Source of the DNA: Salinicola acroporae
GTDB taxonomy: Bacteria; Pseudomonadota; Gammaproteobacteria; Pseudomonadales; Halomonadaceae
Direction of reading: 5' to 3'
Assembly: GCF_003206615.1 (NCBI RefSeq)
Contig: NZ_PZJW01000002.1
Coordinates: forward strand, 357,803 to 421,802
DNA: 64,000 bases
Position numbers and translations under genes: made by a program. Below the pieces are notes generated by a model. That model saw nothing but the letters and a program-made list of their open reading frames with translations, was not told the origin of the DNA and did not search any database. Positions 50,710 through 60,245 of the stretch are shown here, piece by piece; the stretch's first letter is position 1, and the number at the start of each line of letters is the position of its first letter.

Positions 50710-51924
50710 ATGCTTCGAAATCTCGTGACCTTCCCCGGTGCCGCACTGTTGTTGTCACTTGGCGGTGAAGCCTTCGCTGCAGAGCCGGTGCGGAGCGGCG
50801 CGCCCAATGCGCCGGATCAGACCCCGGCCTTCGACGGCCAGACCCGCGCGCCGGCACTCGATGACGATGTCACGCTCACGGCAACGCCGGTAGCGGAGGG
50901 TCTGGCCCATCCATGGGGCCTGGCATTTGTCGACAACGACATGGCACTGGTGACCGAGCGCGCCGGGCGACTGCGTGCCGTCGACCTGCATGCCGGGACG
51001 CTGTCCGCGCCAATCGAGGGCCTGCCGGAGATCGATGCCCGCGGCCAGGGGGGCTTGCTCGACGTGGTGCTCGACCCGGAGTTTGCCAGCAACCGACGAA
51101 TCTACTTCAGCTACGCCGAGCCCAGGGGCGACGGTGAGAACGGCACCTCGGTCGCCCGTGGCGTCCTGAGCCAGGACCACGCCCGGCTGAGCGACGTCGA
51201 AGTCATCTTTCGCCAGACGCCGGCCTGGAGCTCCACCAAGCACTTCGGTTCCACGCTGACCTGGGACGACCAGAATCGACTCTACGTGACCCTGGGCGAA
51301 CGCTCGCTACCCGAACCCCGCCAACTGGCCCAGGATTTGGACACGCATCTGGGCAAGGTGGTGCGGATCCACGCCGACGGCTCGATTCCCGACGACAACC
51401 CGTTCGCCGACGGCGATGGCGGTCTGCCCGAGATCTGGTCGTACGGCCATCGCAACGTGCAGGGCGCGGCGCTGAACCCCGCCACCGGTGAACTCTGGAC
51501 CATCGAACACGGGCCCAAGGGCGGCGACGAACTCAACGTCCCCGAAGCCGGCAACAACTACGGCTGGCCCGTCATCACCTATGGCGAGGATTACAGCGGC
51601 GCGCCAATCGGTGAAGGCGTGACCGCCAGGGAGGGAATGGAGCAGCCGATCTACTACTGGGATCCGGTGATCGCGCCCGGCGACATGACGTTCTACCAGG
51701 GTGGTCGCTTCCCAGGCTGGGAGGGAGATCTCGTCATCGCGTCGCTATCGCCGGGCGGGCTGGTGAGACTGACACTCGACGGCAAGCGCGTCAGTGGCGA
51801 ACAGCGTCTGCTGGAGCAACTGGGGCGCGTGCGCGATGTCGCGGAGGGCCCCGACGGCGCGCTCTGGGTGCTGACGGACTCGAGCAACGGCGCGCTGGTC
51901 CGGATCACCCCGGACGGCGAGTGA
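50710..51924 (+). CDS. PQQ-dependent sugar dehydrogenase (YliI/Asd-like), periplasmic
   Basis: A 404-residue secreted beta-propeller with signal peptide MLRNLVTFPGAALLLSLGG ending near AFAA. The soluble aldose sugar dehydrogenase features are present: EGLAHPWGLAFVDNDMALVT, GGLLDVVLDPEFASNRRIYF, the catalytic-site region SSTKHFGSTLTWDDQNRLY, and EIWSYGHRNVQGAALNP with IEHGPKGGDELN. It oxidises aldoses to lactones with PQQ in the periplasm. PQQ synthesis genes are not in the window. GGAG lies 6 nt before the ATG at 50710; a start at 50683 is possible but would spoil the signal peptide. Confidence 0.9.
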   Translation: MLRNLVTFPGAALLLSLGGEAFAAEPVRSGAPNAPDQTPAFDGQTRAPALDDDVTLTATPVAEGLAHPWGLAFVDNDMALVTERAGRLRAVDLHAGTLSAPIEGLPEIDARGQGGLLDVVLDPEFASNRRIYFSYAEPRGDGENGTSVARGVLSQDHARLSDVEVIFRQTPAWSSTKHFGSTLTWDDQNRLYVTLGERSLPEPRQLAQDLDTHLGKVVRIHADGSIPDDNPFADGDGGLPEIWSYGHRNVQGAALNPATGELWTIEHGPKGGDELNVPEAGNNYGWPVITYGEDYSGAPIGEGVTAREGMEQPIYYWDPVIAPGDMTFYQGGRFPGWEGDLVIASLSPGGLVRLTLDGKRVSGEQRLLEQLGRVRDVAEGPDGALWVLTDSSNGALVRITPDGE

Positions 51925-51933
51925 TTGCCGGGC

Positions 51934-52428
51934 TCAAGGAGGCAGGTGGAGGATCGCGCCACGAATACCGTCGGCGTCGATCCACAGTTTGCCCAGCGTG
52001 ATCGGCAGGCTGAATCGGCGCTTGCCCGCTGCGCCGGGGTTGAACCATAGCCTCCGCTCGCCGCCCTCTCCCCGCCACTCGTTGCGCGGCTTGTGCGAGT
52101 GGCCGTGCAGCACGGACTCGCACGCCATCCGCTCGTCGACGTCCGCCACATCATGGACCAGTTGCAGGGGCCGGCCGTTGATCACCAGCAGGCGGTGTGA
52201 CGGCAGTGTCGAACACACCCCCTCCCGGTCGATGTTGCCGCGTACGCTATAGACCGGCGCCAGCTCGGCCAGACGTTCGAGAATAGCCGGATCGCCGACG
52301 TCACCCAGATGAATCAACGGGCGACAATCCGCCAGCAGCGCCAGGGCCTGGTCCCGCAGCAACCCGTGGGTATCCGAGATGACCCCGACCGGAGACGTCG
52401 TCTCGACAATGTCCGCGGTGAGGCTCAC
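51934..52428 (-). CDS. YfcE-like metallophosphoesterase
   Basis: A 164-residue calcineurin-like phosphoesterase. Metal ligands are visible in order: VGVISDTHG, IHLGDVGDP, VRGNID and VLHGHSHKP. The small size and motif spacing match YfcE/MJ0936-type phosphodiesterases. The start is a GTG at 52428 with AGGAG 7 nt upstream; a longer GTG start at 52467 would lie in the terminator hairpin of the upstream gene. It converges with the PQQ dehydrogenase gene, with only 9 bp between the stops. The physiological substrate is unknown. Confidence 0.87.
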   Translation of the reverse strand: MSLTADIVETTSPVGVISDTHGLLRDQALALLADCRPLIHLGDVGDPAILERLAELAPVYSVRGNIDREGVCSTLPSHRLLVINGRPLQLVHDVADVDERMACESVLHGHSHKPRNEWRGEGGERRLWFNPGAAGKRRFSLPITLGKLWIDADGIRGAILHLPP

Positions 52429-52470
52429 CGATGATCTCCTGATGAAACGGTCGAGGAGTGCAGACACAAA

Positions 52471-52488
52471 CGGCCCCGAGGGGCCGTC
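52471..52488 (-). terminator. Hairpin terminator after the secreted hypothetical gene
   Basis: ACGGCCC-CGAG-GGGCCGT, a perfect 7-bp stem with a 4-nt loop, 22 bp after the stop of the minus-strand gene at 52511. On the minus strand it is followed by TTGTGTCT. A modest T-run makes it a probable terminator. Confidence 0.6.
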
Positions 52489-52510
52489 TGAAGCGTTGCA
52501 CGAGTCCGCC

Positions 52511-52945
52511 TCATGATTTGACGCTGGTCGACTTGCCCATGCCCTCGTAAGTCATGTTGCCATCGGCATCGATCTGGCAGGTCAGGTTGTATTTCGCATT
52601 GCCCTCGCCGAGCAGATCGACTCGCAGCTCGAAGGTATCTCCCCTCTCGAGCTCATCGGCGTCGTAGTCCTTGGCGTTGTTCTCGTAGATCGAATTGCCT
52701 CGAAATTTCTCGCTACCTTCGTCTTTTTGCAGGGCGAGATCGAGACACGCCTTGGCGAGTTTGGGGGCTCCCTCCGCCTGCGTCTCGGTTTCATGGGCCG
52801 GCTCCTGCTCGTTGGTCTGCGCCCCCTCCTGCTTGTTCACGTTGGGCTGATCGCTCGTCTTGTCCTGCGCCACGGCGCCACCGGCGAACATCGCCGTGCT
52901 CAGTACCAGGCCCAGCCCGGCATTCCTCATCCATTGGGTCGCCAT
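52511..52945 (-). CDS. Secreted hypothetical protein
   Basis: A 144-residue protein with signal peptide MATQWMRNAGLGLVLSTAMF ending at AVAQ. A charged linker rich in Gln, Glu and Thr follows (NKQEGAQTNEQEPAHET), then a small domain with two cysteines (KACLDLAL and YNLTCQIDADGNMTYEGMG). The Cys pair may form a disulfide. No family recognised. GGGAGAGG precedes the ATG at 52945. It is followed by a hairpin terminator and is probably monocistronic. Confidence 0.75.
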   Translation of the reverse strand: MATQWMRNAGLGLVLSTAMFAGGAVAQDKTSDQPNVNKQEGAQTNEQEPAHETETQAEGAPKLAKACLDLALQKDEGSEKFRGNSIYENNAKDYDADELERGDTFELRVDLLGEGNAKYNLTCQIDADGNMTYEGMGKSTSVKS

Positions 52946-53042
52946 TGCACCTCTCCCTGTTGTGCCATTTGCCCTCGCAGTATAGGAGAGCCTCGCGATC
53001 TGCAAAGTCATCGACGCCGAGACCGCGATAGGCAGTAACTCC

Positions 53043-54224
53043 TCACCCCCAGAGACGTCGGCTGGCGATCGCCGCACCTTCGCTCAGCGCCTTGAGCTTG
53101 GCCCAGGCCACGTCCTGGGCGACGAACTCGTAGCTGGCGAAGGTGCCGAAACCACAGTCCGTGCCGGCCACGACACGCTCGCGATCGCCGATGGCATCGA
53201 CCGAGGCGCAGATGCGATTGGCCACCACCTCGGGGTGTTCGAGATAGTTGGTGGTGACGTCGATCACCCCCGGCATCAGCAGCATATGATCCGGCAGCGG
53301 ATGGGTCTTGAACGAGACCGTCTCGTGCTCGTGACGCGGATTGCCCAGCGGGATGCTCAACGCCCCCACCTTGGCCCGGTAGAGGATCGGCAGCAGCTCG
53401 GCCACCGGCACGTCATCCTGGTGCGGGCCCTGCCAGTTGCCCCAGCAGACGTGCAGGCGAACCTTGTCCGCCGGAATGTTCTCCAGCGCCAGGTTGATCG
53501 CCTCGACGTGCAACTCGACGCGTTCGAGAAACGTGCCCAGGTCGGCGTCGCCGAACAGGATCACGCGTTCCATGGCCAGGTCCGGGGCATCCAGCTGCAG
53601 CACGTGTCCTGCCGCCACGATCGCTTCGTACTCCCGCTTCAGCTCGCGGGCGACGGCGAGCACGTAGTCGCGGTCGGTGGGATAGTCGGGGTTGTCCTGG
53701 GCGCGCAGCATGGTGGTGGTGACCACGCCGGGAGAGGCCGCGGTCATGAAAGTCTCCAGCGGTGCCGGCTTGCCGGCAAGCGCCGCCGAAAACGAGGCCA
53801 GCTCCGCCTTGACCCCGGCCAGTGTCGGATCGTAGTGCACCGCACGCTGGGCCAGCGGTGTGTTCCACACCTTGGCCAGATCCTCGGAGACACCGATCTG
53901 GCGCGCCATGTGTTCGGCGTAGCCGGGGAACTTCTGGATATCCAGCGTCGGCTTGCGCCGACCCTCGCCGCCGAAGCCGCTCATGCGCTCGGTCACGTAG
54001 GTCGAGAAGCCCACTCGCGGCGCCTCGCCGTTGTTGATGCTGTCGAGTCCCGCCTCGAGCTGGGCGCCGATCACGCCGTCGAGACAGCGCGCGACCTCAG
54101 CCTCGAACGCTGCGCTATCCACCGGCTTGCCCTGCTCCCGCAGCACCAGCATGCGCGACAGCGCCGGGGTGCGCGGCAGGCTGCCGGTATGAGTGGTGAT
54201 GATGCGGTCGCGACTGGCTTGCAT
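53043..54224 (-). CDS. Cobalamin-independent methionine-synthase-like (MetE C-terminal) protein
   Basis: A 393-residue single TIM barrel like the C-terminal catalytic domain of MetE. Zinc ligands appear as His and Cys in RLHVCWGNWQG and as Cys in VAGTDCGFGTFAS. The N-terminus RIITTHTGSLPRTPALSRM is typical of the family of standalone MetE-C proteins (also related to epoxyalkane:CoM transferase). These proteins use a folate or cobalamin-protein methyl donor or act on thiol substrates. The substrate is not identifiable here. AGGGAA lies 5 nt before the ATG. Confidence 0.87.
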   Translation of the reverse strand: MQASRDRIITTHTGSLPRTPALSRMLVLREQGKPVDSAAFEAEVARCLDGVIGAQLEAGLDSINNGEAPRVGFSTYVTERMSGFGGEGRRKPTLDIQKFPGYAEHMARQIGVSEDLAKVWNTPLAQRAVHYDPTLAGVKAELASFSAALAGKPAPLETFMTAASPGVVTTTMLRAQDNPDYPTDRDYVLAVARELKREYEAIVAAGHVLQLDAPDLAMERVILFGDADLGTFLERVELHVEAINLALENIPADKVRLHVCWGNWQGPHQDDVPVAELLPILYRAKVGALSIPLGNPRHEHETVSFKTHPLPDHMLLMPGVIDVTTNYLEHPEVVANRICASVDAIGDRERVVAGTDCGFGTFASYEFVAQDVAWAKLKALSEGAAIASRRLWG

Positions 54225-54412
54225 GGCAATTCCCTGGCGTTATAGAACGGTTCGGCGGTGGCGAGCGGATCGGCTGGCATGGCGCCACCGAAGAGGCAGG
54301 CCGCCAGGATACCCAAGCCAGAGACGCAATAGACGTGCAGCCGCATGAAAGTTGTGCAGCTCGATCATGAACCGGGCTCATGACTCGCTCCAGCAGTCGC
54401 CTAGCCACGAAA

Positions 54413-54441
54413 AACGCCCCGAGGAAGAACCTCGGGGCGTT
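54413..54441 (-). terminator. Strong Rho-independent terminator of ilvD
   Basis: AACGCCCCGAGG and CCTCGGGGCGTT form a perfect 12-bp stem with a 5-nt loop. On the minus strand it is followed by a T-run (GTTTTTC). It lies 46 bp after the ilvD stop. Confidence 0.85.
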
Positions 54442-54487
54442 CATTCTGCGGAGGCGACCGCGCCAGCCGCCTCAATCGTCCAGCACC

Positions 54488-56197
54488 TCAGTCCTCGAGT
54501 GCTTCGGGCAGGTCGGTGACCGCGCCTTTCGATGCGGAACTGACCGTCTTGGCGTACTTGGCCAGCGTCCCGCGGGTGTATCGCGGTGCCGGACGCTGCC
54601 AGGCCGCGCGACGCCGCTCCATCTCGGCATCGTCGATATGCACGGTCATAACATCGTTCTCGGCGTCGATGGTGATCTCGTCGCCATCCTCGACCAGGCC
54701 GATCGGCCCGCCAACGAACGCTTCCGGCGTGATATGGCCGACCACGAAGCCGTGGCTGCCGCCGGAGAAGCGGCCGTCGGTGATCAACGCCACCTTGTCG
54801 CCCAGGCCGCGGCCCATGATCGCGGAGGTGGGCGTCAGCATCTCGCGCATGCCCGGGCCACCCTTGGGTCCTTCGTAGCGGATGACTACGACATCGCCGG
54901 CGACCACGGTCAGGTCGTTGATGCGTGCCTGGGCCTCCTCCTCGGAATTGAAGACGCGCGCGCGACCGGTGAAGCGAGTGCCTTCCTTGCCGGTGATCTT
55001 GGCCACGGCACCTTCCGGCGCCAGATTGCCGTAGAGAATCCGCAGGTGGCTGCTCGCCTTGACCGGCTTGTCCAGCGGTTTGATGATCTGCTGGTCGACC
55101 GGATACGGCGCCACGTCCGCCAGGTTCTCGGCCAGTGTCTTGCCGGTGACGGTAACGCAGTCGCCGTGGAGCATGCCCGCATCCAGCAGGACCTTCATCA
55201 GCGGCTGGATGCCGCCGATCGCCACCAGCTCGCTCATCATGTAGTGGCCGCTGGGACGCACGTCGGCGAGCACCGGCACCCGCTTGCCGATTTCGGTGAA
55301 ATCGTCCAGCGTGAGCTCGACGCCGACGGTGTTGGCGATCGCCAGCAGGTGCAGCACCGCATTGGTGGAGCCGCCGAGGGCAATGACCACGGTGATGGCG
55401 TTCTCGAACGCCTTGCGGGTCATGATGTCGGAAGGCTTGAGATCCAGCTCGAGCAGCTTGAGCACGGCCTCGCCGGCGGCGCGGCAGTCGTCGTGCTTGG
55501 TCTGGGAGACCGCCTCCTGGGCTGACGAGTTGGGCAGGCTCATGCCCATGGCCTCGATTGCCGAGGCCATGGTGTTGGCGGTATACATGCCACCGCAGGA
55601 GCCCGGCCCCGGAATCGCGGTCTCCTCGATCTGCTTGACCTCGATCAGCGACTTGTTGCCCTGGGAGTAGGCCCCCATCGCCTCGAACACCGAGACGATA
55701 TCGGTATGGCCTGCGCCCGGCTGGATGGTGCCGCCGTAGACGAAGATGCTGGGCCGATCGAGACGCGCCAGCCCGATCATGCAGCCCGGCATGTTCTTGT
55801 CGCAGCCGCCGATCGCGACCACGCCATCGAAGCCCTCGCAACCGGAGACGGCTTCGATGGAATCCGCGATGATCTCCCGCGAGGCCATCGAGTACTTCAT
55901 GCCCTCGGTGCCGTTGGCGATGCCATCGGAGATGGTGATGGTATTGAAGATCACGCCCTTGCCGCCGGCAGCGTCGGCACCGTCGCTGGCCGCTTCCGCC
56001 AGCACGTTGATATGGCTGTTGCACGGCGTCACCCGGCTCCAGGTCGAGGCGATGCCCACCTGCGGTTTCTTGAAGTCCTCGTCGGTGAAGCCCACCGCGC
56101 GCAGCATGGCACGACTGGCGGCCTTGCCGGGGCCATCGACCACGTTGGCGGAGTGGCGGCGACGGTGATCGGTATTTTCCGGGTAATCCTGACTCAT
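54488..56197 (-). CDS. ilvD: Dihydroxy-acid dehydratase
   Basis: A 569-residue enzyme for the third step of valine and isoleucine synthesis (2,3-dihydroxy-isovalerate to 2-keto-isovalerate). The iron-sulfur cysteines are in [19 protein letters not shown] and [14 protein letters not shown], and [20 protein letters not shown] holds the catalytic Ser and Mg2+ region. The length fits the biosynthetic (not sugar-acid) branch, in contrast to the IlvD/EDD protein at 35911. The ATG at 56197 has AGGAG 6 nt upstream. It ends at a strong terminator. Confidence 0.95.
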   Translation of the reverse strand: MSQDYPENTDHRRRHSANVVDGPGKAASRAMLRAVGFTDEDFKKPQVGIASTWSRVTPCNSHINVLAEAASDGADAAGGKGVIFNTITISDGIANGTEGMKYSMASREIIADSIEAVSGCEGFDGVVAIGGCDKNMPGCMIGLARLDRPSIFVYGGTIQPGAGHTDIVSVFEAMGAYSQGNKSLIEVKQIEETAIPGPGSCGGMYTANTMASAIEAMGMSLPNSSAQEAVSQTKHDDCRAAGEAVLKLLELDLKPSDIMTRKAFENAITVVIALGGSTNAVLHLLAIANTVGVELTLDDFTEIGKRVPVLADVRPSGHYMMSELVAIGGIQPLMKVLLDAGMLHGDCVTVTGKTLAENLADVAPYPVDQQIIKPLDKPVKASSHLRILYGNLAPEGAVAKITGKEGTRFTGRARVFNSEEEAQARINDLTVVAGDVVVIRYEGPKGGPGMREMLTPTSAIMGRGLGDKVALITDGRFSGGSHGFVVGHITPEAFVGGPIGLVEDGDEITIDAENDVMTVHIDDAEMERRRAAWQRPAPRYTRGTLAKYAKTVSSASKGAVTDLPEALED

Positions 56198-56547
56198 CAA
56201 GCGCTCCTGTATTTCGGCTGTTCGCCTCGAGGGCGGTCTGGCTGCCTCGTCGGGCGAAGGTTGAGCGACACATGCCGGCTGAAACGATGCCTCGAAAGAT
56301 GACGGTCGGCAGGCGTCGAGGTGTCACGGTCACATGACAATGCTCGGACGCGATGGCTCTTGTGAAGCGGCTCTCGTGAAGCGAATCGGACGCGCCCGAT
56401 GCAGAAAGGGTGGCCCATTGTAACGGCACCGAGCGCGCGCGGACATCCGACGATGGCGGAAATCGCGCGTCTCTCGAGGGCGGCCATCCGTGCAATACTG
56501 GCCGGCATCACGTCTGCCGTCTTCACCGCACGCCGAGCGAGCCCGCC
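56198..56547. other. Intergenic region between ilvD and LysR gene
   Basis: About 350 bp between divergent genes. The LysR reading frame is open back to 56410, but that part lacks homology character and a ribosome-binding site. No clear operator found. Confidence 0.4.
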
Positions 56548-57447
56548 ATGTTCGACTTCAAGGAAATCGAAGCCTTCGTCTGGATCGTACGCCTGGGATC
56601 GTTCCGCCTTGCCGCACAGCACCTGCACCTGACCCAGCCTTCCATCTCGGATCGTATTGCCCGGCTCGAGGAGTTCGTCGGCGGGCCACTGCTGGATCGC
56701 GCCCAGCGCCCGATCCAACCTACGCCCAAGGGTCGACAGTTCTACCGCCACGCACAGCACATGCTGGAGACGCGCCAGGAAGCGATGGCGATGCTCGAGG
56801 CCAACAACCCGTTCCAGGGCGTCCTGCGCCTCGGCGTGGTCGAAACCATCGCCCACAGTTGGTTGCCGGCGTTCATCGCCGAACTCGCCAACCGCTTCCC
56901 CGACATGACGCTGCAGCTCGAAGTGGACGGCACGCCGGGACTCGCCAACCGGCTGCTCAATCGCCAGATCGACATGGCCTTCACGCTGGGACCGGTCGAT
57001 GCCCAGGACATCCTCAGTCGGCCGCTATGCCACTATGCCACGGGCCTGATCGCCACTCCGCAGTTGGGCTTCTCGGCCCAGACGTTCACCCTGGAAGCGC
57101 TGGCGCGTACCGGCACGCCCTTGATCACCTTCGCCAGCGACAGCCGCCCCTACCGGGAGCTGCAGTCGCTTTTGCATCAGCAGCGCCTGGAGCGGATCAA
57201 GCTGCACTGCTCCGGCTCGGTCTGGACCATCGTACGCCTGGCGCTGGATGGTATCGGCGTCGGTGCCATCCCGCCCCGCATCGTCGAGCAGGAGATCGCC
57301 CGCGGCGAGCTCATCACCCTGCCCTGTGATCTGCCTCGGCTCGACTTCGCGGCCTCCTGGCCGCAGCACATCGACAAGGCGCTGGCCGATGGTGTCATCG
57401 ACCTGGCGATCGAACTCGGGCAACGGGATCAGCGCGAGCACGCCTGA
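56548..57447 (+). CDS. LysR-family transcriptional regulator
   Basis: A 299-residue regulator: winged helix at residues about 3-62 (FVWIVRLGSFRLAAQHLHLT, then QPSISDRIARLEEF), and an effector domain with LRLGVVETIAHSWLP. It lies on the same strand and 178 bp ahead of a seven-gene catabolic operon (57626 to beyond 64000), which it probably controls. The start at 56548 is chosen because the LysR fold begins here; the frame is open upstream without homology. Confidence 0.9.
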   Translation: MFDFKEIEAFVWIVRLGSFRLAAQHLHLTQPSISDRIARLEEFVGGPLLDRAQRPIQPTPKGRQFYRHAQHMLETRQEAMAMLEANNPFQGVLRLGVVETIAHSWLPAFIAELANRFPDMTLQLEVDGTPGLANRLLNRQIDMAFTLGPVDAQDILSRPLCHYATGLIATPQLGFSAQTFTLEALARTGTPLITFASDSRPYRELQSLLHQQRLERIKLHCSGSVWTIVRLALDGIGVGAIPPRIVEQEIARGELITLPCDLPRLDFAASWPQHIDKALADGVIDLAIELGQRDQREHA

Positions 57448-57625
57448 CGCTGCCAGGGCGTTGCCGATGGTCTCATGATGGAGGGCGTTATCGATGAACC
57501 TGGCGTTGAAAGGTTTTACCGATGAATAAGAATCATAAAAATCGATTGGATTGATGCGTCGTGAACCCATAGCGTGGGATGTCATAAGGCGCCACCCGGT
57601 TCTGCCGGCCAAGGCTGCCACGACA

Positions 57626-58441
57626 ATGACAACCAGGATCGACAACATGCTCTCTCTCGACGCCACCGTCTCTCCGGCCGAGGCGCGCGCCGCCATCCGC
57701 CGCGGTGACTGGCCCACCACCACCACCGGTATCGCCAACGGTTTCGCCCAGGCCAACCTGGTCATCATTCCCGAAACCTACGCTGCCGACTTCCTGCGCT
57801 TCTGCCTGGCCAATCGCGCCGCCTGTCCGGTGCTCGACGTCAGCGAACCGGGCAGCTTCCATCCGCAGGCCCTGGGAGAGGCGATCGACCTGCGCACCGA
57901 CGTGCCGCGCTACCGCGTCTACGAACATGGCGAACTGGTCGACGAGCCAGCCGACCTCGTCTCCCGCTGGCGCGACGACCTGGTCACCTTCTCGATCGGC
58001 TGCTCGTTCTCGTTCGAGGAGTCGCTGATCGCCGAGGGCGTGCCGGTTCGCCATATGGCCGCGCGCACCATCGTGCCAATGTACCGGACCCGCATTCCGC
58101 TGATCCCCGCTGGCCCGTTCCACGGCAGCTACGTCGTGTCGATGCGCGCCATGTCACCGGCCGAGGCCATCCGCGCCGTGCAGATCACCACCGACATGCC
58201 CAGCGTTCATGGCGCGCCCCTGCATCTGGCGCGACCGGAGTTGATCGGCATCGACGATATCCACCAGCCGGACTTCGGCGATGCTCCGGTGATGGAAACC
58301 GGCGACATCCCGGTATTCTGGGCCTGCGGGGTGACACCGCAGATCGCGCTGATGAATGCGAAACTACCCTTCGCCATGGCCCACGCACCGGGTCACATGC
58401 TGATCACCGACATTCCCAACTATCGCCTGAAGTATCGGTAG
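57626..58441 (+). CDS. DUF1445 family putative hydro-lyase
   Basis: A 271-residue protein of the DUF1445 ("putative hydro-lyase", YcsI) family. GIANGFAQANLVIIPETYAA near the N-terminus, SIGCSFSFEESLIAEG in the middle, and PVFWACGVTPQIALMNAKLP at the C-terminal third are diagnostic. The vertebrate D-glutamate cyclase contains a related domain, but the reaction of the bacterial proteins is largely untested. Two starts are plausible: 57626 (used here) and 57647 (AGGA 8 nt upstream). It is the first gene of the TRAP/amidase operon. Confidence 0.85.
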   Translation: MTTRIDNMLSLDATVSPAEARAAIRRGDWPTTTTGIANGFAQANLVIIPETYAADFLRFCLANRAACPVLDVSEPGSFHPQALGEAIDLRTDVPRYRVYEHGELVDEPADLVSRWRDDLVTFSIGCSFSFEESLIAEGVPVRHMAARTIVPMYRTRIPLIPAGPFHGSYVVSMRAMSPAEAIRAVQITTDMPSVHGAPLHLARPELIGIDDIHQPDFGDAPVMETGDIPVFWACGVTPQIALMNAKLPFAMAHAPGHMLITDIPNYRLKYR

Positions 58442-58515
58442 CGGCGATATCGCGGTAGTCGCGCCGCTCGCGCCTGCCGAAGACTCGTAAAACAACCTCA
58501 ACAAGCGAGACTCCC

Positions 58516-59562
58516 ATGAAGAAGACACTGCTTGGCCTCACGCTCTCCGCCCTGACTGCCGGCCTTGTCCAGGGCGCCGCCGCCGATACCAGCCTCAACG
58601 TCGTCGGTACCTGGAGCGCAGTCTCCCTGCACAAGAACTTCGAGAAGCCGTTCTGGACCGAGACCCTGCCCAAGGCGAGCGATGGCCAGATCCAGGTCCA
58701 GATGACGACCTTCGATCAGATGGGTATCGAAGGCAGTGATGTCTTCACCTACCTGAAGAACGGCCTGTTCAATGTCGGCATGACCTTCTCCGACTACGTC
58801 GGCGGCGAAGCGCCGGCACTGGAAGGGCTCGACCTGCCGATGATGACCACCGACCCCGAGAAGGCTCGTGAGGTCAGCGAGGCGTTCATGCCGATCGCCG
58901 AGAAGACAATGCAGTCTCACTACAATGCGCATGTGCTGGCGATCGCGCCCAACACGCCGCAGGTGGTGTTCTGCAACACGCCGATCAAGGGCCTCGGCGA
59001 TCTGCAGGGCAAGAAGGTCCGCGCCAGTGGCCGCACCACGGCGGAGTTCCTCTCCGCCATCGGCGCCCAGAGCACGGTCATGGCCTTCAATGAAGTGCCT
59101 GGTTCGCTCGAGCGCGGGGTGATCGACTGTGCCGTGACGGGCTCGCTGTCCGGCTACAACTCCGGCTGGCAGGACGTCGCCGACTACCTTTTGCCGCTGC
59201 CGATCGGTGGCTGGGACACGGTGATTACTGCGGTCAGCAACGACACCTGGAACTCGCTGGATGACCAGACCAAGCAGACCATCGAGGACCAGATCGAACC
59301 CGGCTTCATCGATCCGGTGTGGAACAACCTGGCCAAGGACGAGCAGCAGGGCATCGCCTGCCTGACCGGCAATGGCGAGTGCGAGCACGGCAATCCGGGC
59401 GACATGACCCTGGTCGAGGTGACCGATGCCGACCGCGAGCGCGCCCACCAGGCGCTGGTCAGTGCCGTCCTGCCGAGCTGGGCCTCGCGGATCGATGATG
59501 AGACGATCTCGCTGTGGAACGAGAACGTCGCGCCGCTCGTCGCACTCCCCATCGTCAAGTAA
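58516..59562 (+). CDS. dctP: TRAP transporter substrate-binding protein DctP
   Basis: A 348-residue periplasmic protein with signal peptide MKKTLLGLTLSALTAGLVQG ending near AAA. The carboxylate-binding Arg of the family is in KVRASGRTTAEFLSAIGAQ. SLERGVIDCAVTGSLSGYNS and a disulfide-like pair in GIACLTGNGECEHG follow. It delivers an organic acid to DctQM. The ligand is unknown; the operon suggests an amide- or ureide-containing acid. A large hairpin separates it from dctQ. Confidence 0.92.
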   Translation: MKKTLLGLTLSALTAGLVQGAAADTSLNVVGTWSAVSLHKNFEKPFWTETLPKASDGQIQVQMTTFDQMGIEGSDVFTYLKNGLFNVGMTFSDYVGGEAPALEGLDLPMMTTDPEKAREVSEAFMPIAEKTMQSHYNAHVLAIAPNTPQVVFCNTPIKGLGDLQGKKVRASGRTTAEFLSAIGAQSTVMAFNEVPGSLERGVIDCAVTGSLSGYNSGWQDVADYLLPLPIGGWDTVITAVSNDTWNSLDDQTKQTIEDQIEPGFIDPVWNNLAKDEQQGIACLTGNGECEHGNPGDMTLVEVTDADRERAHQALVSAVLPSWASRIDDETISLWNENVAPLVALPIVK

Positions 59563-59606
59563 ACGGGCAACAGGGTCGAGCACGCCGGTGCTCGGCCCTT
59601 GCCCGT
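59563..59606 (+). other. Long intercistronic hairpin between dctP and dctQ
   Basis: ACGGGCAA (59563-59570) pairs with TTGCCCGT (59599-59606), and CGAGCAC with GTGCTCG around a GCCG loop, giving roughly 18 bp with a small bulge. It lies immediately after the dctP stop. Such elements often stabilise the binding-protein message and lower downstream expression, giving more DctP than permease. Confidence 0.75.
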
Positions 59607-59621
59607 CGGCAGGTATCCAAC

Positions 59622-60245
59622 ATGCTCGCTCTCGTCTCTCTGTTCGACGCGCTCGTGGGCGCCGTCCGCCTCGTCTCGCGCTGGGCCGCTCGACTCATCG
59701 GCCTGCTGCTGCTGGCCGTCGTGGTGATGGTCATCATGGAGGTCGTCAGCCGCAAACTGCTGGGCCGCTCCTTCGAAGGCGTCCAGGAATATGCCGGTTA
59801 TGTCCTCGCCGTTCTCTCGGCCTGGGGGCTTTCGCACACGCTGGTCGAACGTGCCCATATCCGCATCGATGTCGGCTACTCGAAGCTGCCGATCGCCGCC
59901 CGGGCAGCGCTCGACCTGCTCTCGATACTCGCCGTCAATCTGGTCGGCTGGATGATTGTCATCCACGCCTGGCCGGTGTTCTCGGGATCACTCTCCAACC
60001 ACACCACCGCCAACACGCCGCTGTCGACGCCGCTGTGGATACCGCAACTGGTCTGGGTGCTGGGCTACACCTGGTTTGCCGTGTCGGCGGCGGTGCTTGC
60101 GATTCGCGCCCTGCTGGCGGCGGCCGGCGGCGATAGCGCCACGATTCGCACGCTGATCGGCATGGGCCACGACGCCGATCAGCTCGAGGCCGATTCGCTC
60201 GAGGTCCGCGTGCACGACAACGCCGCAACCGGAGGGAAATCCTGA
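59622..60245 (+). CDS. dctQ: TRAP transporter small permease DctQ
   Basis: A 207-residue inner-membrane protein with four helices (AARLIGLLLLAVVVMVIMEV; the segment VLAVLSAWGLSHTL; LAVNLVGWMIVIHAWPVF; VWVLGYTWFAVSAAVLAI), the usual DctQ topology, and FEGVQEYAGY as the conserved first loop. The stop overlaps the dctM start by one base (TGATG), giving coupled translation. The start ATG is at 59622, just after the intercistronic hairpin. Confidence 0.9.
   Translation: MLALVSLFDALVGAVRLVSRWAARLIGLLLLAVVVMVIMEVVSRKLLGRSFEGVQEYAGYVLAVLSAWGLSHTLVERAHIRIDVGYSKLPIAARAALDLLSILAVNLVGWMIVIHAWPVFSGSLSNHTTANTPLSTPLWIPQLVWVLGYTWFAVSAAVLAIRALLAAAGGDSATIRTLIGMGHDADQLEADSLEVRVHDNAATGGKS

Noticed and set aside
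54441-56495. A 684-codon minus-strand frame overlapping ilvD in another phase
   Set aside because: It has no domain and shadows ilvD, whose iron-sulfur and catalytic motifs are intact.
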